A stretch of 25,085 nt of DNA from JBQTIQ01 sp052387955 (GCA_052387955.1 JBQTIQ010000099.1:1-25085); one strand, 5' to 3'; shown: positions 7,113 to 15,379, numbered from the stretch's first letter. Notes: generated by a model from the letters alone, not told the origin. Numbers and translations are program-made.

Positions 7113-8041
7113 CGGGCTTCGGCCAGCAGCGCCCCCGGCCGGCAGGGCGTGAACAGCAGCCGGTCGGCGTTCACCGGCCGGGCCTGCCGTGCCCGCCGGG
7201 CCGTGCCCCGCAGGCCGACGGTCACCTCCTGGCCGAGGGCGAGGTCGAGGACCAGCCCGGGAGCCGCCCCGGTGATGTCGAGGGCCCCGTCCTCGGTACC
7301 GGCGATCGCCGGACCCAGGGAACGGACCATCCGGCGGGGGACGAGTACCGGCTCGGCCATCACCAGCGGGTCGTGGAGCACCAGGCCGGCGGGAACGAAC
7401 ACCGCCCACCGCCGTGACAGGCTGTGCAGGGACCGGAGCCCGACGGCGACGACGAACGCCCCGACGGGTACGGCCACGGCGCCGGCGGCCCACTGGCGGG
7501 CAGCCAACAACAGCGGGCCGGCGACCGTCCCGCCCACCACCGCGGCCCACGCCAGCTCCACCGGTCCGGCCAGCAACGGCGCCGGCAGCCGCAGGGCCAT
7601 GCGCCGTTCGGGCCCATAGGACGACCCGTCGACGAACCGGTCGGCCACGGCCGGTACCAGCAGGACCAGCGCGGCCGTCAGCGCCGACCACGCCGCACCG
7701 GTGACCGCCGCCGGGCCGGGTGCCACCGCGGAGGCCCACACCGCGGCCACCGTCGCCGCCGGCGCCAGCACCCGCAGGGCGGTGAGGCCGACGCCGCGGG
7801 GCACCAGTACCGCCACCACACCGGCACCCCATCCCGTCAACAACAGCGAGGTGGCCACGGCGGTGACGGGACCGCTGGGCTCCTCCAGGGCCTCGGCCAA
7901 CGCCGGCCCGACGGCGAGGGGCATGGCCAACCAGGCGGCGCCCAACACCTGGAGCCATCGTCGGTCGGGCACCGACGCAGCGTGGCCGATGGCCGGCGCC
8001 GGCGGCCACTTGCGCGGCACCCAGGCGGGCACGGGGACCAC
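7058..8041 (-). CDS. Hypothetical polytopic membrane protein
   Basis: 327 residues; no family recognised. About six hydrophobic helices lie at roughly 30-49, 59-80, 87-107, 110-133, 158-180 and 185-203. A polar C-terminal half of about 120 residues (AGLVLHDPLVMAEPVLVPRR, DITGAAPGLVLDLALG) would be cytoplasmic and looks like a small beta domain. Codon use fits a real GC-rich gene. The GTG at 8041 is the longest start; ATG at codon 40 is possible but would remove the first helix. It diverges from ligA with a gap of only 41 bp and converges on mnmA with a 55-bp overlap. Confidence 0.72.
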   Translation of the reverse strand: MVPVPAWVPRKWPPAPAIGHAASVPDRRWLQVLGAAWLAMPLAVGPALAEALEEPSGPVTAVATSLLLTGWGAGVVAVLVPRGVGLTALRVLAPAATVAAVWASAVAPGPAAVTGAAWSALTAALVLLVPAVADRFVDGSSYGPERRMALRLPAPLLAGPVELAWAAVVGGTVAGPLLLAARQWAAGAVAVPVGAFVVAVGLRSLHSLSRRWAVFVPAGLVLHDPLVMAEPVLVPRRMVRSLGPAIAGTEDGALDITGAAPGLVLDLALGQEVTVGLRGTARRARQARPVNADRLLFTPCRPGALLAEARQRALPVAVPPPTTSSPS

Positions 8042-8068
8042 AGTGCGCCGGCGCCGGCGGTCCGGTCG

Positions 8069-8074
8069 TAACCT
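8069..8074 (+). promoter_or_regulatory. -10-like hexamer TAACCT for leaderless ligA
   Basis: TAACCT ends 8 bases before the ligA ATG, with no Shine-Dalgarno between. It fits the TANNNT plus 6-9 nt pattern seen before other genes here. Confidence 0.5.
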
Positions 8075-8082
8075 CGCCGGCG

Positions 8083-10128
8083 ATGGCCGACCCGCCCGAG
8101 ATCGAGGCCCGGGCCGCCGAGCTCCGCACCCAGATCGAGGAGCACAACCGGCGCTACTACGTCCTCGACGAGCCGGTCATCCCCGACGCCGACTTCGACG
8201 CCCTGCTGCGGGAGCTGATCGAGCTCGAGGCCCAGTTCCCGGGCCTGGTCGTGCCCGACTCGCCGACCCGCCATGTCGGCGGGTTCTTCCCCGAGCTGTT
8301 CACCGCCGTCGAGCACCGCACGCCGATGATGTCGCTCGACAACGCCTTCGACCCCGACGAGCTCCGGGCCTGGGGGGCGCGGGCCGGGCGGGGCCTGGGC
8401 GGGCCGTTCAACGGCCTGGTGTGCGAGTTGAAGATCGACGGCCTGGCCATGTCGATCACCTACGAGAACGGCCGGCTGGTGCGGGCCGCCACCCGCGGCA
8501 ACGGCCGGGTCGGTGAGGACGTGACCGCCAACGTGGCCACGATCGCCCAGGTGCCCAAACGGCTCACAGGGCCTCGGGCCCCGGCGTTGGTCGAGGTGAG
8601 GGGCGAGGTCTACATGCCGCTGTCGGCTTTCGAGGCCCTGAACCGGCGCCAGGTCGAAGCCGGTCTGCGCCCCTTCTCCAACCCCCGCAACGCCGGCGCC
8701 GGCAGCCTGCGCCAGAAGGACCCCGCGGTGACCGCCGGCCGGGACCTCGGGCTGTGGACGTACCAACTCGGCGCCCTCGACGGCGGCCCCGGGTTCCGTA
8801 CCCACCAGGAGACGCTCGCCTGGCTCGGCGAGCTCGGCTTCCCCGTCAACCCCGAGATCCGCTGCCTGGGCTCGCTCGACGACGTCCTCGAGTTCACCGA
8901 CCACTGGCAGGCCCACCGCCACGACCTCGACTACGAGATCGACGGGGTGGTGGTCAAGGCCGACGACCTCGCCCAACGAGGTGAGCTGGGATCGACCTCC
9001 AAGGCGCCCCGGTGGGCGATCGCCTACAAGTTCCCGCCCGAGGAGCGCACCACCACCCTGGCCGACATCCTGGTCTCCGTCGGCCGGACCGGTCGGGCCA
9101 CCCCCTACGCCGTCCTCGCCCCGGTGTTCGTCGGGGGGGTGAGCGTCGTGCAGGCCACCCTCCACAACGAGGACCAGGTGCGGGCCAAGGACGTGCGCCC
9201 GGGCGACACCGTGATCGTACGCCGGGCCGGGGACGTCATCCCCGAGGTGGTGGGACCGGTGCTGTCGGCCCGCCCCGACGGATTGCCGGCGTGGGCCTTC
9301 CCCCGGAACTGCCCGGTGTGCGGCGGGCCCCTCGAGCGCATGGCCGGTGAGAGCGACACGTTCTGCACCAACATCGACTGCCCGGCCCAGCGCCTCGGCC
9401 GCATCGAGCATTTCGCCTCCCGCGGGGCGATGGACATCGAAGGCCTCGGCGAGCAGACCGTTCGCACGTTCCTGGCCGAGGGCCTCCTCGACGACATCGC
9501 CGACATCTACACGCTCGACTGGGACCGGGTGCGGGCCCTCGACGGTTTCGGCGAGATCTCGGTCACCAACCTGCGCCGCTCGATCGAGGAGTCCAAAGGC
9601 CGCTCCCTCGACCGCCTCCTCGTCGGCCTCAACATCCGTCATCTCGGCCCTACCGGCAGCCAGGCCCTGGCCCGCCACTTCGGTCGGCTGGAGGCGATCA
9701 TGGACGCCTCGGCCGACGGGCTCGGGGCGGTGGAGGGCGTGGGCCCCACCATCGTCGAGGCCGTGCACGGCTTCTTCGCCAGCGCCGTCAACCGGGCCGT
9801 GGTGAGGCGGCTCATCGACGCCGGCGTCGACCCGCCGGCCCCCGAGGCACCGGCGCTGCCCCAGACCCTGGCGGGCCAGTCGGTGGTGGTCACCGGAACG
9901 CTGGCGGGCTACAGCCGCGACGCCGCCGAGGAGGCGATCACGGCTCGGGGCGCCAAGGCCCCCGGCAGCGTCTCGAAGAAGACCACGGCGGTCGTGGCCG
10001 GTGACGCCCCCGGCGCCGCCAAGGTGGCCAAGGCGGCCGACCTGGGCATCCCCGTCCTCGACGAGGCCGGCTTCACCCATCTCCTCGAAACCGGCGAGCT
10101 ACCACCGGCCCAGCCACCGCCCGACTGA
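8083..10128 (+). CDS. ligA: NAD+-dependent DNA ligase LigA
   Basis: 681 residues, full family length. It seals nicks in duplex DNA during replication and repair using NAD+. The Ia domain includes HNRRYYVLDEPVIPDADFD at about 21-39. The adenylation motif is CELKIDGLA with nucleophile K117, and TRGNGRVGEDVTAN (137-150), SNPRNAGAGSLRQ and DYEIDGVVVK follow. The OB fold begins near 320 (TLADILVSVGRTGRATPYA). The zinc site is C410, C413, C428 and C433. Helix-hairpin-helix repeats run about 440-590 and the BRCT domain about 598-675 (TLAGQSVVVTGTL). The neighbourhood with iscS-mnmA upstream and gatCAB downstream matches the gene order known from other actinomycetes. Confidence 0.97.
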   Translation: MADPPEIEARAAELRTQIEEHNRRYYVLDEPVIPDADFDALLRELIELEAQFPGLVVPDSPTRHVGGFFPELFTAVEHRTPMMSLDNAFDPDELRAWGARAGRGLGGPFNGLVCELKIDGLAMSITYENGRLVRAATRGNGRVGEDVTANVATIAQVPKRLTGPRAPALVEVRGEVYMPLSAFEALNRRQVEAGLRPFSNPRNAGAGSLRQKDPAVTAGRDLGLWTYQLGALDGGPGFRTHQETLAWLGELGFPVNPEIRCLGSLDDVLEFTDHWQAHRHDLDYEIDGVVVKADDLAQRGELGSTSKAPRWAIAYKFPPEERTTTLADILVSVGRTGRATPYAVLAPVFVGGVSVVQATLHNEDQVRAKDVRPGDTVIVRRAGDVIPEVVGPVLSARPDGLPAWAFPRNCPVCGGPLERMAGESDTFCTNIDCPAQRLGRIEHFASRGAMDIEGLGEQTVRTFLAEGLLDDIADIYTLDWDRVRALDGFGEISVTNLRRSIEESKGRSLDRLLVGLNIRHLGPTGSQALARHFGRLEAIMDASADGLGAVEGVGPTIVEAVHGFFASAVNRAVVRRLIDAGVDPPAPEAPALPQTLAGQSVVVTGTLAGYSRDAAEEAITARGAKAPGSVSKKTTAVVAGDAPGAAKVAKAADLGIPVLDEAGFTHLLETGELPPAQPPPD

Positions 10129-10174
10129 TTTTCCTGGGGCTGCGCCCCCGCTCGCTGCGCTCGCGCCCCATCGC
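10129..10174. terminator. GC-rich inverted repeats between convergent ligA and GNAT gene
   Basis: Right after the ligA stop come TTTTCC, then GGGGCTGCGCCCC (5-bp stem, 3-nt loop), then CGCTCGCTGCGCTCGCG. Read on the minus strand, this segment resembles the repeat core at 10711-10907 (GGGGGCGCAGCCCC). It may act as a two-way terminator; on the minus strand the hairpin is followed by AGGAAAA and not by a T-tract. Confidence 0.45.
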
Positions 10175-10684
10175 TCAGGGCCCGCCCGGGCTCTGCTCGT
10201 CGAGGACCAGGCCCATGACGACCGCATCCCACAGGGCGCCGTCGGCGCGGCGCCAGTGGCGGCGGAGCCGGCCCTCGAGCTCGAAGCCGAACTTGCGGTA
10301 GAGGCCGATGGCGCGCTCGTTGTGGGGCCACACCTGCAACGTGACCTTGTGGGCGCCAACCGTGCGCGACCACGCCAGCGCCGCCGCCAGGAGCTGCGTG
10401 CCGATGCCCTGGGACCGGTACCCGTCGACGATGCCCATGCCGATCTCGGTTCGGCCGTAGCGGGCCAGCTCGGCCGTCATCCAGCCGACGGGGACGGCGT
10501 CGGCCTCGGCCAGCTCGACCGACCATCGATCGGAGGCGACCGCCTCGTCCCATCCCGGGCGCCGGGACTCCCAGTCGACCGGCATCTCGGCGCCGAGCCA
10601 GAGGCCTTCGGCGGCCACCGACTCGTAGAGCGTGCGAAAGACGTCCCAGTCCTCAGCGGTCGCGGGCCGGAGCCGGACGGTCAC
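10175..10684 (-). CDS. GNAT-family N-acetyltransferase
   Basis: About 169 residues of a standard GNAT acetyltransferase, which moves an acetyl group from acetyl-CoA to an amine. It opens MTVRLRPATAEDWDVFRTLY. The acetyl-CoA pyrophosphate loop is GYRSQGIGTQLL (Q/R-x-x-G-x-G/A), preceded by the strand TEIGMGIVD. ALAWSRTVGAHKVTLQVWP and NERAIGLYRKFGFELEGRLR are the RimJ/RimL-like beta5-alpha4 region. The substrate is unknown. The GTG at 10684 gives the usual family start; GTG 10711 in the same frame adds nine residues that run to the edge of the 86-bp repeat, so it is less likely. It converges with ligA. Confidence 0.85.
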   Translation of the reverse strand: MTVRLRPATAEDWDVFRTLYESVAAEGLWLGAEMPVDWESRRPGWDEAVASDRWSVELAEADAVPVGWMTAELARYGRTEIGMGIVDGYRSQGIGTQLLAAALAWSRTVGAHKVTLQVWPHNERAIGLYRKFGFELEGRLRRHWRRADGALWDAVVMGLVLDEQSPGGP

Positions 10685-10710
10685 CGGTGCACCATCGCTC
10701 GTGATCCCCA

Positions 10711-10796
10711 CCGGTGACCGGTCGACCGTGCGAGCGCCAGCGAGCCGGGCGACGATGGGGCCCGGGGGCGCAGCCCCCGAGCAGGAACGGTCACCG
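10711..10796. repeat. 86-bp direct repeat, copy 1
   Basis: This copy begins CCGGTGACCGGTCGACCG, contains CGAGCGCCAGCGAGCCGG and the hairpin CGGGGGCGCAGCCCCCG (7-bp stem, 3-nt loop), and ends GGAACGGTCAC. It differs from copy 2 at about two positions. It lies in the 5' flank of the GNAT gene. Confidence 0.9.
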
Positions 10797-10822
10797 GAGT
10801 GACATCACTTGCCAGCCACTTG

Positions 10823-10907
10823 CCGGTGACCGGTCGACCGGGCGAGCGCCAGCGAGCCGGGCGACGATGGGGCCCGGGGGCGCAGCCCCCGAGCTGGAAC
10901 GGTCACT
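10823..10907. repeat. 86-bp direct repeat, copy 2
   Basis: Near-identical to copy 1, 112 bp downstream, with the same 7-bp hairpin. It ends just before the stop of the gene at 10920 on the minus strand, so the hairpin could also work as that gene's terminator. A diverged inverted copy of the core lies at 10129-10174. I see no coding capacity in 10712-10919. Confidence 0.9.
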
Positions 10908-10919
10908 GGTGCAGAACGG

Positions 10920-11399
10920 TCACGCCACCCGGAAGCACCAGCGGATCACCCGGGCCGACTCGGGGGTGCCGTCGGTCCGGAACACGTCGGCGCGGGCGCA
11001 CGTTTCGCCGGTGGGGAGCACCTGCAGGACCTTGCCGGGGCCGGGCGTGAACAGGTACTGGACCGACCCCTGCTGCTGCAGCTCGCTGATCTGGTCGGCC
11101 GGGATGGCGACGCCGTTGATCGACAGGGCGGCGTCGTAGCGCAGGTCGACGGCGATGCTGACCTGGGCCTGGCGGTTGACCAAGGGGTCGGCGTCGCGGG
11201 GGCTGAGGATGGTGGCGATGGCGCCGGGGCCGGTGAGTTCGGGGGCGGGGTCGTTGCGCCGGGTGTGCTGGGCGGCGATGACGAAGCCCCACAGGCACCC
11301 GAACACGGTCACGGTTACGGCGACCCGCCGGATCACGGTCTTGGTCCGGGACTCCGCGCCCGGGCCGGCCGGCGCCGGGGCGGCCTCGACGGGCTTCAC
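10920..11399 (-). CDS. Hypothetical single-pass membrane protein with extracytoplasmic domain
   Basis: 159 residues; no family recognised. A Pro/Ala-rich cytoplasmic tail (about 1-20) precedes one membrane helix at about 26-43 (AVTVTVFGCLWGFVIAA). The outer part has a positive-to-acidic linker, then AQVSIAVDLRYDAALSINGV and a compact domain with two cysteines (GETCARAD and RWCFRVA) that could form a disulfide. The GTG start overlaps the stop of the upstream gene by four bases (GTGA), so it is translated together with it. The pair diverges from the PASTA kinase gene; an envelope or signalling link is only guessed from position. Confidence 0.75.
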   Translation of the reverse strand: MKPVEAAPAPAGPGAESRTKTVIRRVAVTVTVFGCLWGFVIAAQHTRRNDPAPELTGPGAIATILSPRDADPLVNRQAQVSIAVDLRYDAALSINGVAIPADQISELQQQGSVQYLFTPGPGKVLQVLPTGETCARADVFRTDGTPESARVIRWCFRVA

Positions 11400-11749
11400 C
11401 GGGCCGGCCTCGTCTCGTCGACGAACAGCCGGGCCAGCCGGCGGTTCATCACCTCGATGCGGATGCGCAGCTCGCTGTCGGGCAGGCCGTCGCGAACGGC
11501 CTCGATCACCTTCCACAGCCGGGGGTAGACGACGGCATCGATCTGCACCCGCAGCGACCCAGGGACGTGGCCGATCCGTCCCCGCAACAGCACGGCGTCG
11601 AAGAAGCGGCCGAGCCGCCCCGGGAGGGGGTCACCGGTGGCCTCCGATTCCGACGCCAGGCGGGCCACCATGGCCGTGCACTCCGGCCCGTCCCACAGGC
11701 TGCCCAGCCGCACGAACTCCTCGAGCTCGTCGGCCATCTCGGTACGCAC
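11396..11749 (-). CDS. Hypothetical small alpha-helical protein
   Basis: 117 residues with no recognised domain. It is charged, leucine-rich and mostly helical (EMADELEEFVRLGSLWDG, LWKVIEAVRDGL, EVMNRRLARLFVDE), without signal peptide or membrane helix, so probably cytoplasmic. GTG 11749 was chosen because GGAGG sits 8 bases upstream; ATG 11737 in the same frame is an alternative. An earlier start at 11827 would overlap the kinase promoter. It heads a two-gene unit with the membrane protein at 10920. Confidence 0.7.
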   Translation of the reverse strand: MRTEMADELEEFVRLGSLWDGPECTAMVARLASESEATGDPLPGRLGRFFDAVLLRGRIGHVPGSLRVQIDAVVYPRLWKVIEAVRDGLPDSELRIRIEVMNRRLARLFVDETRPAR

Positions 11750-11827
11750 CGGCCCATCCTCCCACGGGCGCGGCCCGCGCCCCGGCCAGCAACGCCGGCA
11801 TGGCCAAGGACGCAGGGTTACCGGCAC

Positions 11828-11833
11828 TACCGT
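11828..11833 (+). promoter_or_regulatory. -10-like hexamer TACCGT for leaderless kinase start
   Basis: TACCGT ends 7 bases before GTG 11841. This decides the kinase start in favour of the GTG over the ATG five codons later. Confidence 0.5.
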
Positions 11834-11840
11834 TCCTGCA

Positions 11841-13769
11841 GTGGTCGCGAGCCGAATGAGCGAGCAGATCGGGCGCGTCCTCAGTGGGCGCTACCGGTTG
11901 GTGGCGCCCATCGGCTCGGGGGCTTCCGCCCTCGTCTTCCTGGCCGACGACACCCGGCTGCGCCGGCGGGTGGCGGTGAAGCTCCTGCACCACGGCCTGG
12001 CCGACGACGAGGCCTTCCTTCGGCGGTTCCGCTCTGAGGCGCAATCGGCCGCGGCCCTTAACCATCCCCACATCCTCGCCGTCTACGACTGGGGCGAGGA
12101 CGACGCCGAGCCCTACCTGGTCACCGAGTACCTCGCCGGGGGCAGCCTGCGCAGCATCCTCGACAAGGGGCTACGGCTGACCCCTTCGCAGGCCCTGATG
12201 ATCGGGCTGGAGGCGACCCGGGCGCTCGACCACGCCCACACCCGGGGCTTCGTGCACCGCGACATCAAGCCCGCCAACCTCCTCTTCGGCGAGGAGGGCC
12301 GGCTGCGCATCGGCGACTTCGGCCTGGCCCGGGCGTTGGCCGAGGCGGCCTGGACCGAACCCGCCGGCGTCATGGTCGGCACCGCCCGCTACGCCTCGCC
12401 CGAACAGGCCCGAGGAGAACCGGTCGACGGCAAGGGCGACGTGTACTCGCTGGTCCTGGTGCTGATCGAGGCCGTCACCGGTTCGGTCCCCTTCGCCGCC
12501 GACACCACCATCGCCACGCTGATGGCCCGGGTCGCCCACCCGATCGAGGTACCCGAGGCCCTCGGGCCCCTCCGCAACGTGCTGGCCCGGGCCGGGCAGG
12601 CCGATCCCGGCGACCGGCCCGACGCCGCCGAGCTGGCCATCGGCCTGTTGGCGGCGGCCGAGGACCTGTCCCGTCCCGAACGTCTCCCGCTGGGCGGGCC
12701 GGGCCCGCCGTCCGTCCAACAGCCCGACGCCGGCCGAGACCCCACGCTCATGCCGCTGGGGGCGGGATCGGACCTCGCCCGGGCCGACACGGTCCGTGTC
12801 GACGCGGCGGCGGCCGCGGCCCCGATGGAAGTCGGCCGGCGCCGGCACCGGCGCGTCCCGATCCCGGCCGGGAACCGAGGCGGCCGGCGGCGGTGGGGCC
12901 TCGTCGCCGGGTTGGCGGTGCTGGTGGTGGCGCTCGTCGCCGTCGCCGTGCTGGTGGTGCCGCCGTTGCTGGTGCCGAGCCACCCGGTCCCGGCGCTGGT
13001 GCGGTTGACCGAACAGCAGGCCCGCCTGCAGATCGACGCCAACAACTGGGCCATCCGCAAGGTCGAGGCCCGACGGGACGGCACCCTGCCCGGGGAGATC
13101 ATCGACCAGGACCCGCCTCCGGCCAGCGAGCTCAAGGAGAACGAGACCGTGACGATCACGGTCTCGCTGGGCAACGAGCTGCGCCAGGTCCCGCTCGACC
13201 TGTCGGGCCAGACCACCGAAGCCGCCGCCGCCACCCTCGCCGCTGCGGGGCTGACCCTCGGCACCACCACCGAGGAGTTCGACGAGTCGGTGCCCCAGGG
13301 TTCGGTGATCAAGCGCGCCCCCGACACCCCCTCGGAGGTCCCTCGCGACGGGCCCGTGAACCTGATCGTGTCCAGGGGGCCGACGCCGCGGGTCGTGCCC
13401 GCGATCCCGGCCGGGTCGACCAGCGACCAGGCCGTCGCCCTTCTCAGCGCCGTCCAGCTCAAGGCCGCCCGCAAGGAGGTGTTCAGCGAGACGGTGCCCA
13501 CCGGCCAGATCATGGGGACCGAGCCCGCCGCCGGCGCCGAGGCGGCCCGCGACTCGACCGTGCAGGTCCTGTTCTCTAAGGGCCCGCAGCCGGTCCCGGT
13601 CCCCGACGTGCGGGGCGCAAACGTGATCGACGCCACCAACGCCTTGCAGGCCTCCGGGCTCCGGGTGACCGGTGTGCGCGGCAACCCCTTTGCTCGCGTC
13701 CGCTCGACCGATCCGGCCACCGGTACCCCGGTGCCGCGGGGCGCGGGCGTGGTCCTGGTGACGGGCTGA
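11841..13769 (+). CDS. Ser/Thr protein kinase with PASTA domains (PknB-like)
   Basis: 642 residues. Kinase domain about 16-275: the Gly-rich loop is GSGASALV at 25-32, the ATP lysine K47 is in RVAVKLL, the catalytic loop is HRDIKPANLL at 139-148 (D141), DFG is at 159-161 and the APE-equivalent is SPE at 186-188. In subdomain IX, DVYSLVLVLIE has Val where DVYSLGxxLxE normally has Gly. A Pro/Ala linker and basic stretch lead to one membrane helix at about 354-377. Outside are four PASTA repeats (about 380-642), the last being VPVPDVRGANVIDATNALQA. Such kinases sense muropeptides or lipid II and control wall growth and division. The GTG start is set by the promoter motif; the frame open upstream to 11637 is antisense to another gene. 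Confidence 0.93.
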   Translation: MVASRMSEQIGRVLSGRYRLVAPIGSGASALVFLADDTRLRRRVAVKLLHHGLADDEAFLRRFRSEAQSAAALNHPHILAVYDWGEDDAEPYLVTEYLAGGSLRSILDKGLRLTPSQALMIGLEATRALDHAHTRGFVHRDIKPANLLFGEEGRLRIGDFGLARALAEAAWTEPAGVMVGTARYASPEQARGEPVDGKGDVYSLVLVLIEAVTGSVPFAADTTIATLMARVAHPIEVPEALGPLRNVLARAGQADPGDRPDAAELAIGLLAAAEDLSRPERLPLGGPGPPSVQQPDAGRDPTLMPLGAGSDLARADTVRVDAAAAAAPMEVGRRRHRRVPIPAGNRGGRRRWGLVAGLAVLVVALVAVAVLVVPPLLVPSHPVPALVRLTEQQARLQIDANNWAIRKVEARRDGTLPGEIIDQDPPPASELKENETVTITVSLGNELRQVPLDLSGQTTEAAAATLAAAGLTLGTTTEEFDESVPQGSVIKRAPDTPSEVPRDGPVNLIVSRGPTPRVVPAIPAGSTSDQAVALLSAVQLKAARKEVFSETVPTGQIMGTEPAAGAEAARDSTVQVLFSKGPQPVPVPDVRGANVIDATNALQASGLRVTGVRGNPFARVRSTDPATGTPVPRGAGVVLVTG

Positions 13770-13834
13770 TCGACGCCGGCCGGAACGCCGGTGGGCGAGG
13801 GCACCGGGCTCGCGGTCGCCCGGCGATGGGGAAC

Positions 13835-13840
13835 TAGGGT
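13835..13840 (+). promoter_or_regulatory. -10-like hexamer TAGGGT for leaderless SDR gene
   Basis: TAGGGT ends 6 bases before ATG 13847. There is no Shine-Dalgarno. Confidence 0.45.
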
Positions 13841-13846
13841 GCGCCG

Positions 13847-14719
13847 ATGGGGGCGCTGTCGGGCCGAGTGGCGATCATCACCGGCGCGGGACGGGGGATC
13901 GGGCGTCAGCACGCCCTGCTCTTCGCGGCCGAGGGCGCGAGCGTCGTGGTCAACGACATCGGCGCCACCGACGCCGGGGGCACCGACGCCTCGATCGCCC
14001 ATGCTGTCGTCGACGAGATCGTGGCCGGCGGTGGGCAGGCGGTGGCCAGCACCGCCGACGTGGCCGACTGGGATGCCGGCCGCACCCTGGTCGAGATCGC
14101 CGTCGAGTCGTTCGGCCGGCTCGACGTGCTCGTCAACAACGCCGGCGTCGTCCATGACCGGGCCATCGTCACGATGGACGAGGAGGCGTGGGACGCCGTC
14201 CTGCGGGTCAACCTCAAGGGCCACGTCGTGCCCACGCACTGGGCGGCGGCCCATTGGCGCCAGGAGTCCAAGGCGAGCCGTGCCGTAGCTGCCTCGATCG
14301 TGCACACGTCGTCGACGTCGGGCCTGCTGGGTAACCCGGGCCAGTCCAACTACGGCGCCGCCAAGGCCGGCATCAGCACGCTGTCGACCATCTGCGCCCG
14401 AGAGCTGGCCCGCTACGGGGTGCGCTCCAACTGCGTGGTCCCGGCCACCGCCCGGACCCGCCTGACCGAGGCGGTGCCGGGCATCAGTGACGTGATCCAG
14501 CCGCCGGGGGAGGGGTTCGACCCGTGGGACCCGGCCAACGTGTCGCCCGTGGTGGGCTACCTGGCCACCGCCGACTGCCCGCTCAACGGCGAGACGTTGT
14601 TCGTACAGGGCGGGACGGTGCGCGCGATGCAGCCGTGGCGGTTCGGGCCCGCGGCCGACCGCGACGGCCGGTGGACGATCGATGATCTCGCCGCCAAGGT
14701 CCCCGGCTTGATCCAGTGA
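13847..14719 (+). CDS. Short-chain dehydrogenase/reductase (SDR)
   Basis: 290 residues. An NAD(P)-dependent oxidoreductase of the classical SDR type: cofactor loop TGAGRGIG at 12-19, D37 in VVNDIGA (suggesting NAD preference), the DVAD site near 71, NNAG at 97-100, and the catalytic triad S156, Y169 and K173 in HTSSTSGLLGNPGQSNYGAAKAG-type sequence (split here across 153-175). The extended TDAGGTDASIAHAVVDEI stretch and the C-terminal region resemble 3-hydroxyacyl-CoA dehydrogenase-like SDRs of actinomycete lipid or steroid breakdown. The substrate cannot be fixed from sequence. It appears to be a single-gene unit. Confidence 0.9.
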   Translation: MGALSGRVAIITGAGRGIGRQHALLFAAEGASVVVNDIGATDAGGTDASIAHAVVDEIVAGGGQAVASTADVADWDAGRTLVEIAVESFGRLDVLVNNAGVVHDRAIVTMDEEAWDAVLRVNLKGHVVPTHWAAAHWRQESKASRAVAASIVHTSSTSGLLGNPGQSNYGAAKAGISTLSTICARELARYGVRSNCVVPATARTRLTEAVPGISDVIQPPGEGFDPWDPANVSPVVGYLATADCPLNGETLFVQGGTVRAMQPWRFGPAADRDGRWTIDDLAAKVPGLIQ

Positions 14720-14848
14720 AGTCGGGCGGCGAGCGCGGCCCGGTTTTGCCTGGTCCTCCGCCTCTAGCGAACTTGCCAAGGTTGCCCAGAACCCTGTACG
14801 GCAGGCCAGCCCCGGGTTACAGTCACTCCCGAGATGCTCGCAGGGCCC

Positions 14849-14910
14849 GTTGGGGCGGCCTTGCTGGACGCGGTGTTCCCCAGCCGCCGCGATGAGGCAG
14901 CCGCCCCAAC
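14849..14910. terminator. Long stem-loop between convergent SDR and SCP2 genes
   Basis: A perfect 11-bp inverted repeat (GTTGGGGCGGC / GCCGCCCCAAC) encloses 40 bases with a smaller internal pairing (GCTGG / CCAGC). It sits 25 bases past the SCP2 stop on the minus strand and 130 bases past the SDR stop. It probably ends one or both transcripts; there is no T-tract. The rest of 14720-14934 holds nothing else I can support. Confidence 0.5.
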
Positions 14911-14934
14911 CGACCCGGTGAGTACCTCGTCGCC

Positions 14935-15366
14935 CTACTTGGTTATCTCGCGGATGCGCGTCGCGATGGCACGGGCGTCGGGATCGTCCTCGGCCGTCGC
15001 CTGCAGGGCGAGGATCATGCTGGCGTCGCCCTCGACCATGATCCGGCCGGACATGAACGCCTGCCAGCCCGCCTCGGGGTCACCGTCCACGACGATCGCC
15101 TTGGCGGTGTCGTAGTCGAGCGTCACGGTCACGTCGGGCTCCTCGAGGTGGCCGAGGTCGAGCACGATCTCGTCGCCCGTGGTGTCGACGTGGGCATTGA
15201 TGGTGCCCTCGCCGAACGGGACGTCGGTCACGACCTGGTTCATCTTCATGCCGAACGCGGGCTTGGGACCCTTGCCGTACTCGTCGCGGATCTTGCGGGC
15301 CGCATCCATCCACTCCTCGCTCAGGAACCTGTACGCCACCCTCTGCCCTCTTCGTCCCGGCTTCAT
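14935..15366 (-). CDS. SCP2 sterol-binding domain protein
   Basis: 143 residues, a stand-alone SCP2-type lipid-carrier domain. Typical parts are the N-terminal helix SEEWMDAARKIRDEY, the sheet region NQVVTDVPFGEGTINAHVDT and DVTVTLDYDTAKAIV, and the closing helix AFMSGRIMVEGDASMILALQ, whose F-x-S-G-x-x-x-x-G-D pattern is the family hallmark. It would bind a hydrophobic ligand such as an acyl-CoA or sterol in the cytoplasm; the ligand is unknown. ATG 15366 is chosen because a TACGGT hexamer lies 7 bases upstream; GTG 15339 would give a tighter domain start and remains possible. It is divergent from the esterase gene with a short shared promoter region. Confidence 0.87.
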   Translation of the reverse strand: MKPGRRGQRVAYRFLSEEWMDAARKIRDEYGKGPKPAFGMKMNQVVTDVPFGEGTINAHVDTTGDEIVLDLGHLEEPDVTVTLDYDTAKAIVVDGDPEAGWQAFMSGRIMVEGDASMILALQATAEDDPDARAIATRIREITK

Positions 15367-15373
15367 GAAGGGC

Positions 15374-15379
15374 ACCGTA
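15374..15379 (-). promoter_or_regulatory. -10-like hexamer TACGGT for leaderless SCP2 gene
   Basis: On the minus strand TACGGT ends 7 bases before ATG 15366. A TACTGT on the plus strand at 15384-15389 lies 4 bases away and could be the -10 of the divergent esterase gene, so two promoters may overlap here. Confidence 0.5.

Noticed and set aside
13769..13846. Intergenic RNA gene between the kinase and SDR
   Set aside because: Only 77 bp, with a promoter motif for the SDR gene and no recognisable RNA structure.
14834..15115. Plus-strand 93-residue frame with a TACAGT 10 bases upstream
   Set aside because: Beyond 14935 it is antisense to the SCP2 gene, and the N-terminal part runs through a stem-loop. 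The peptide resembles no family.
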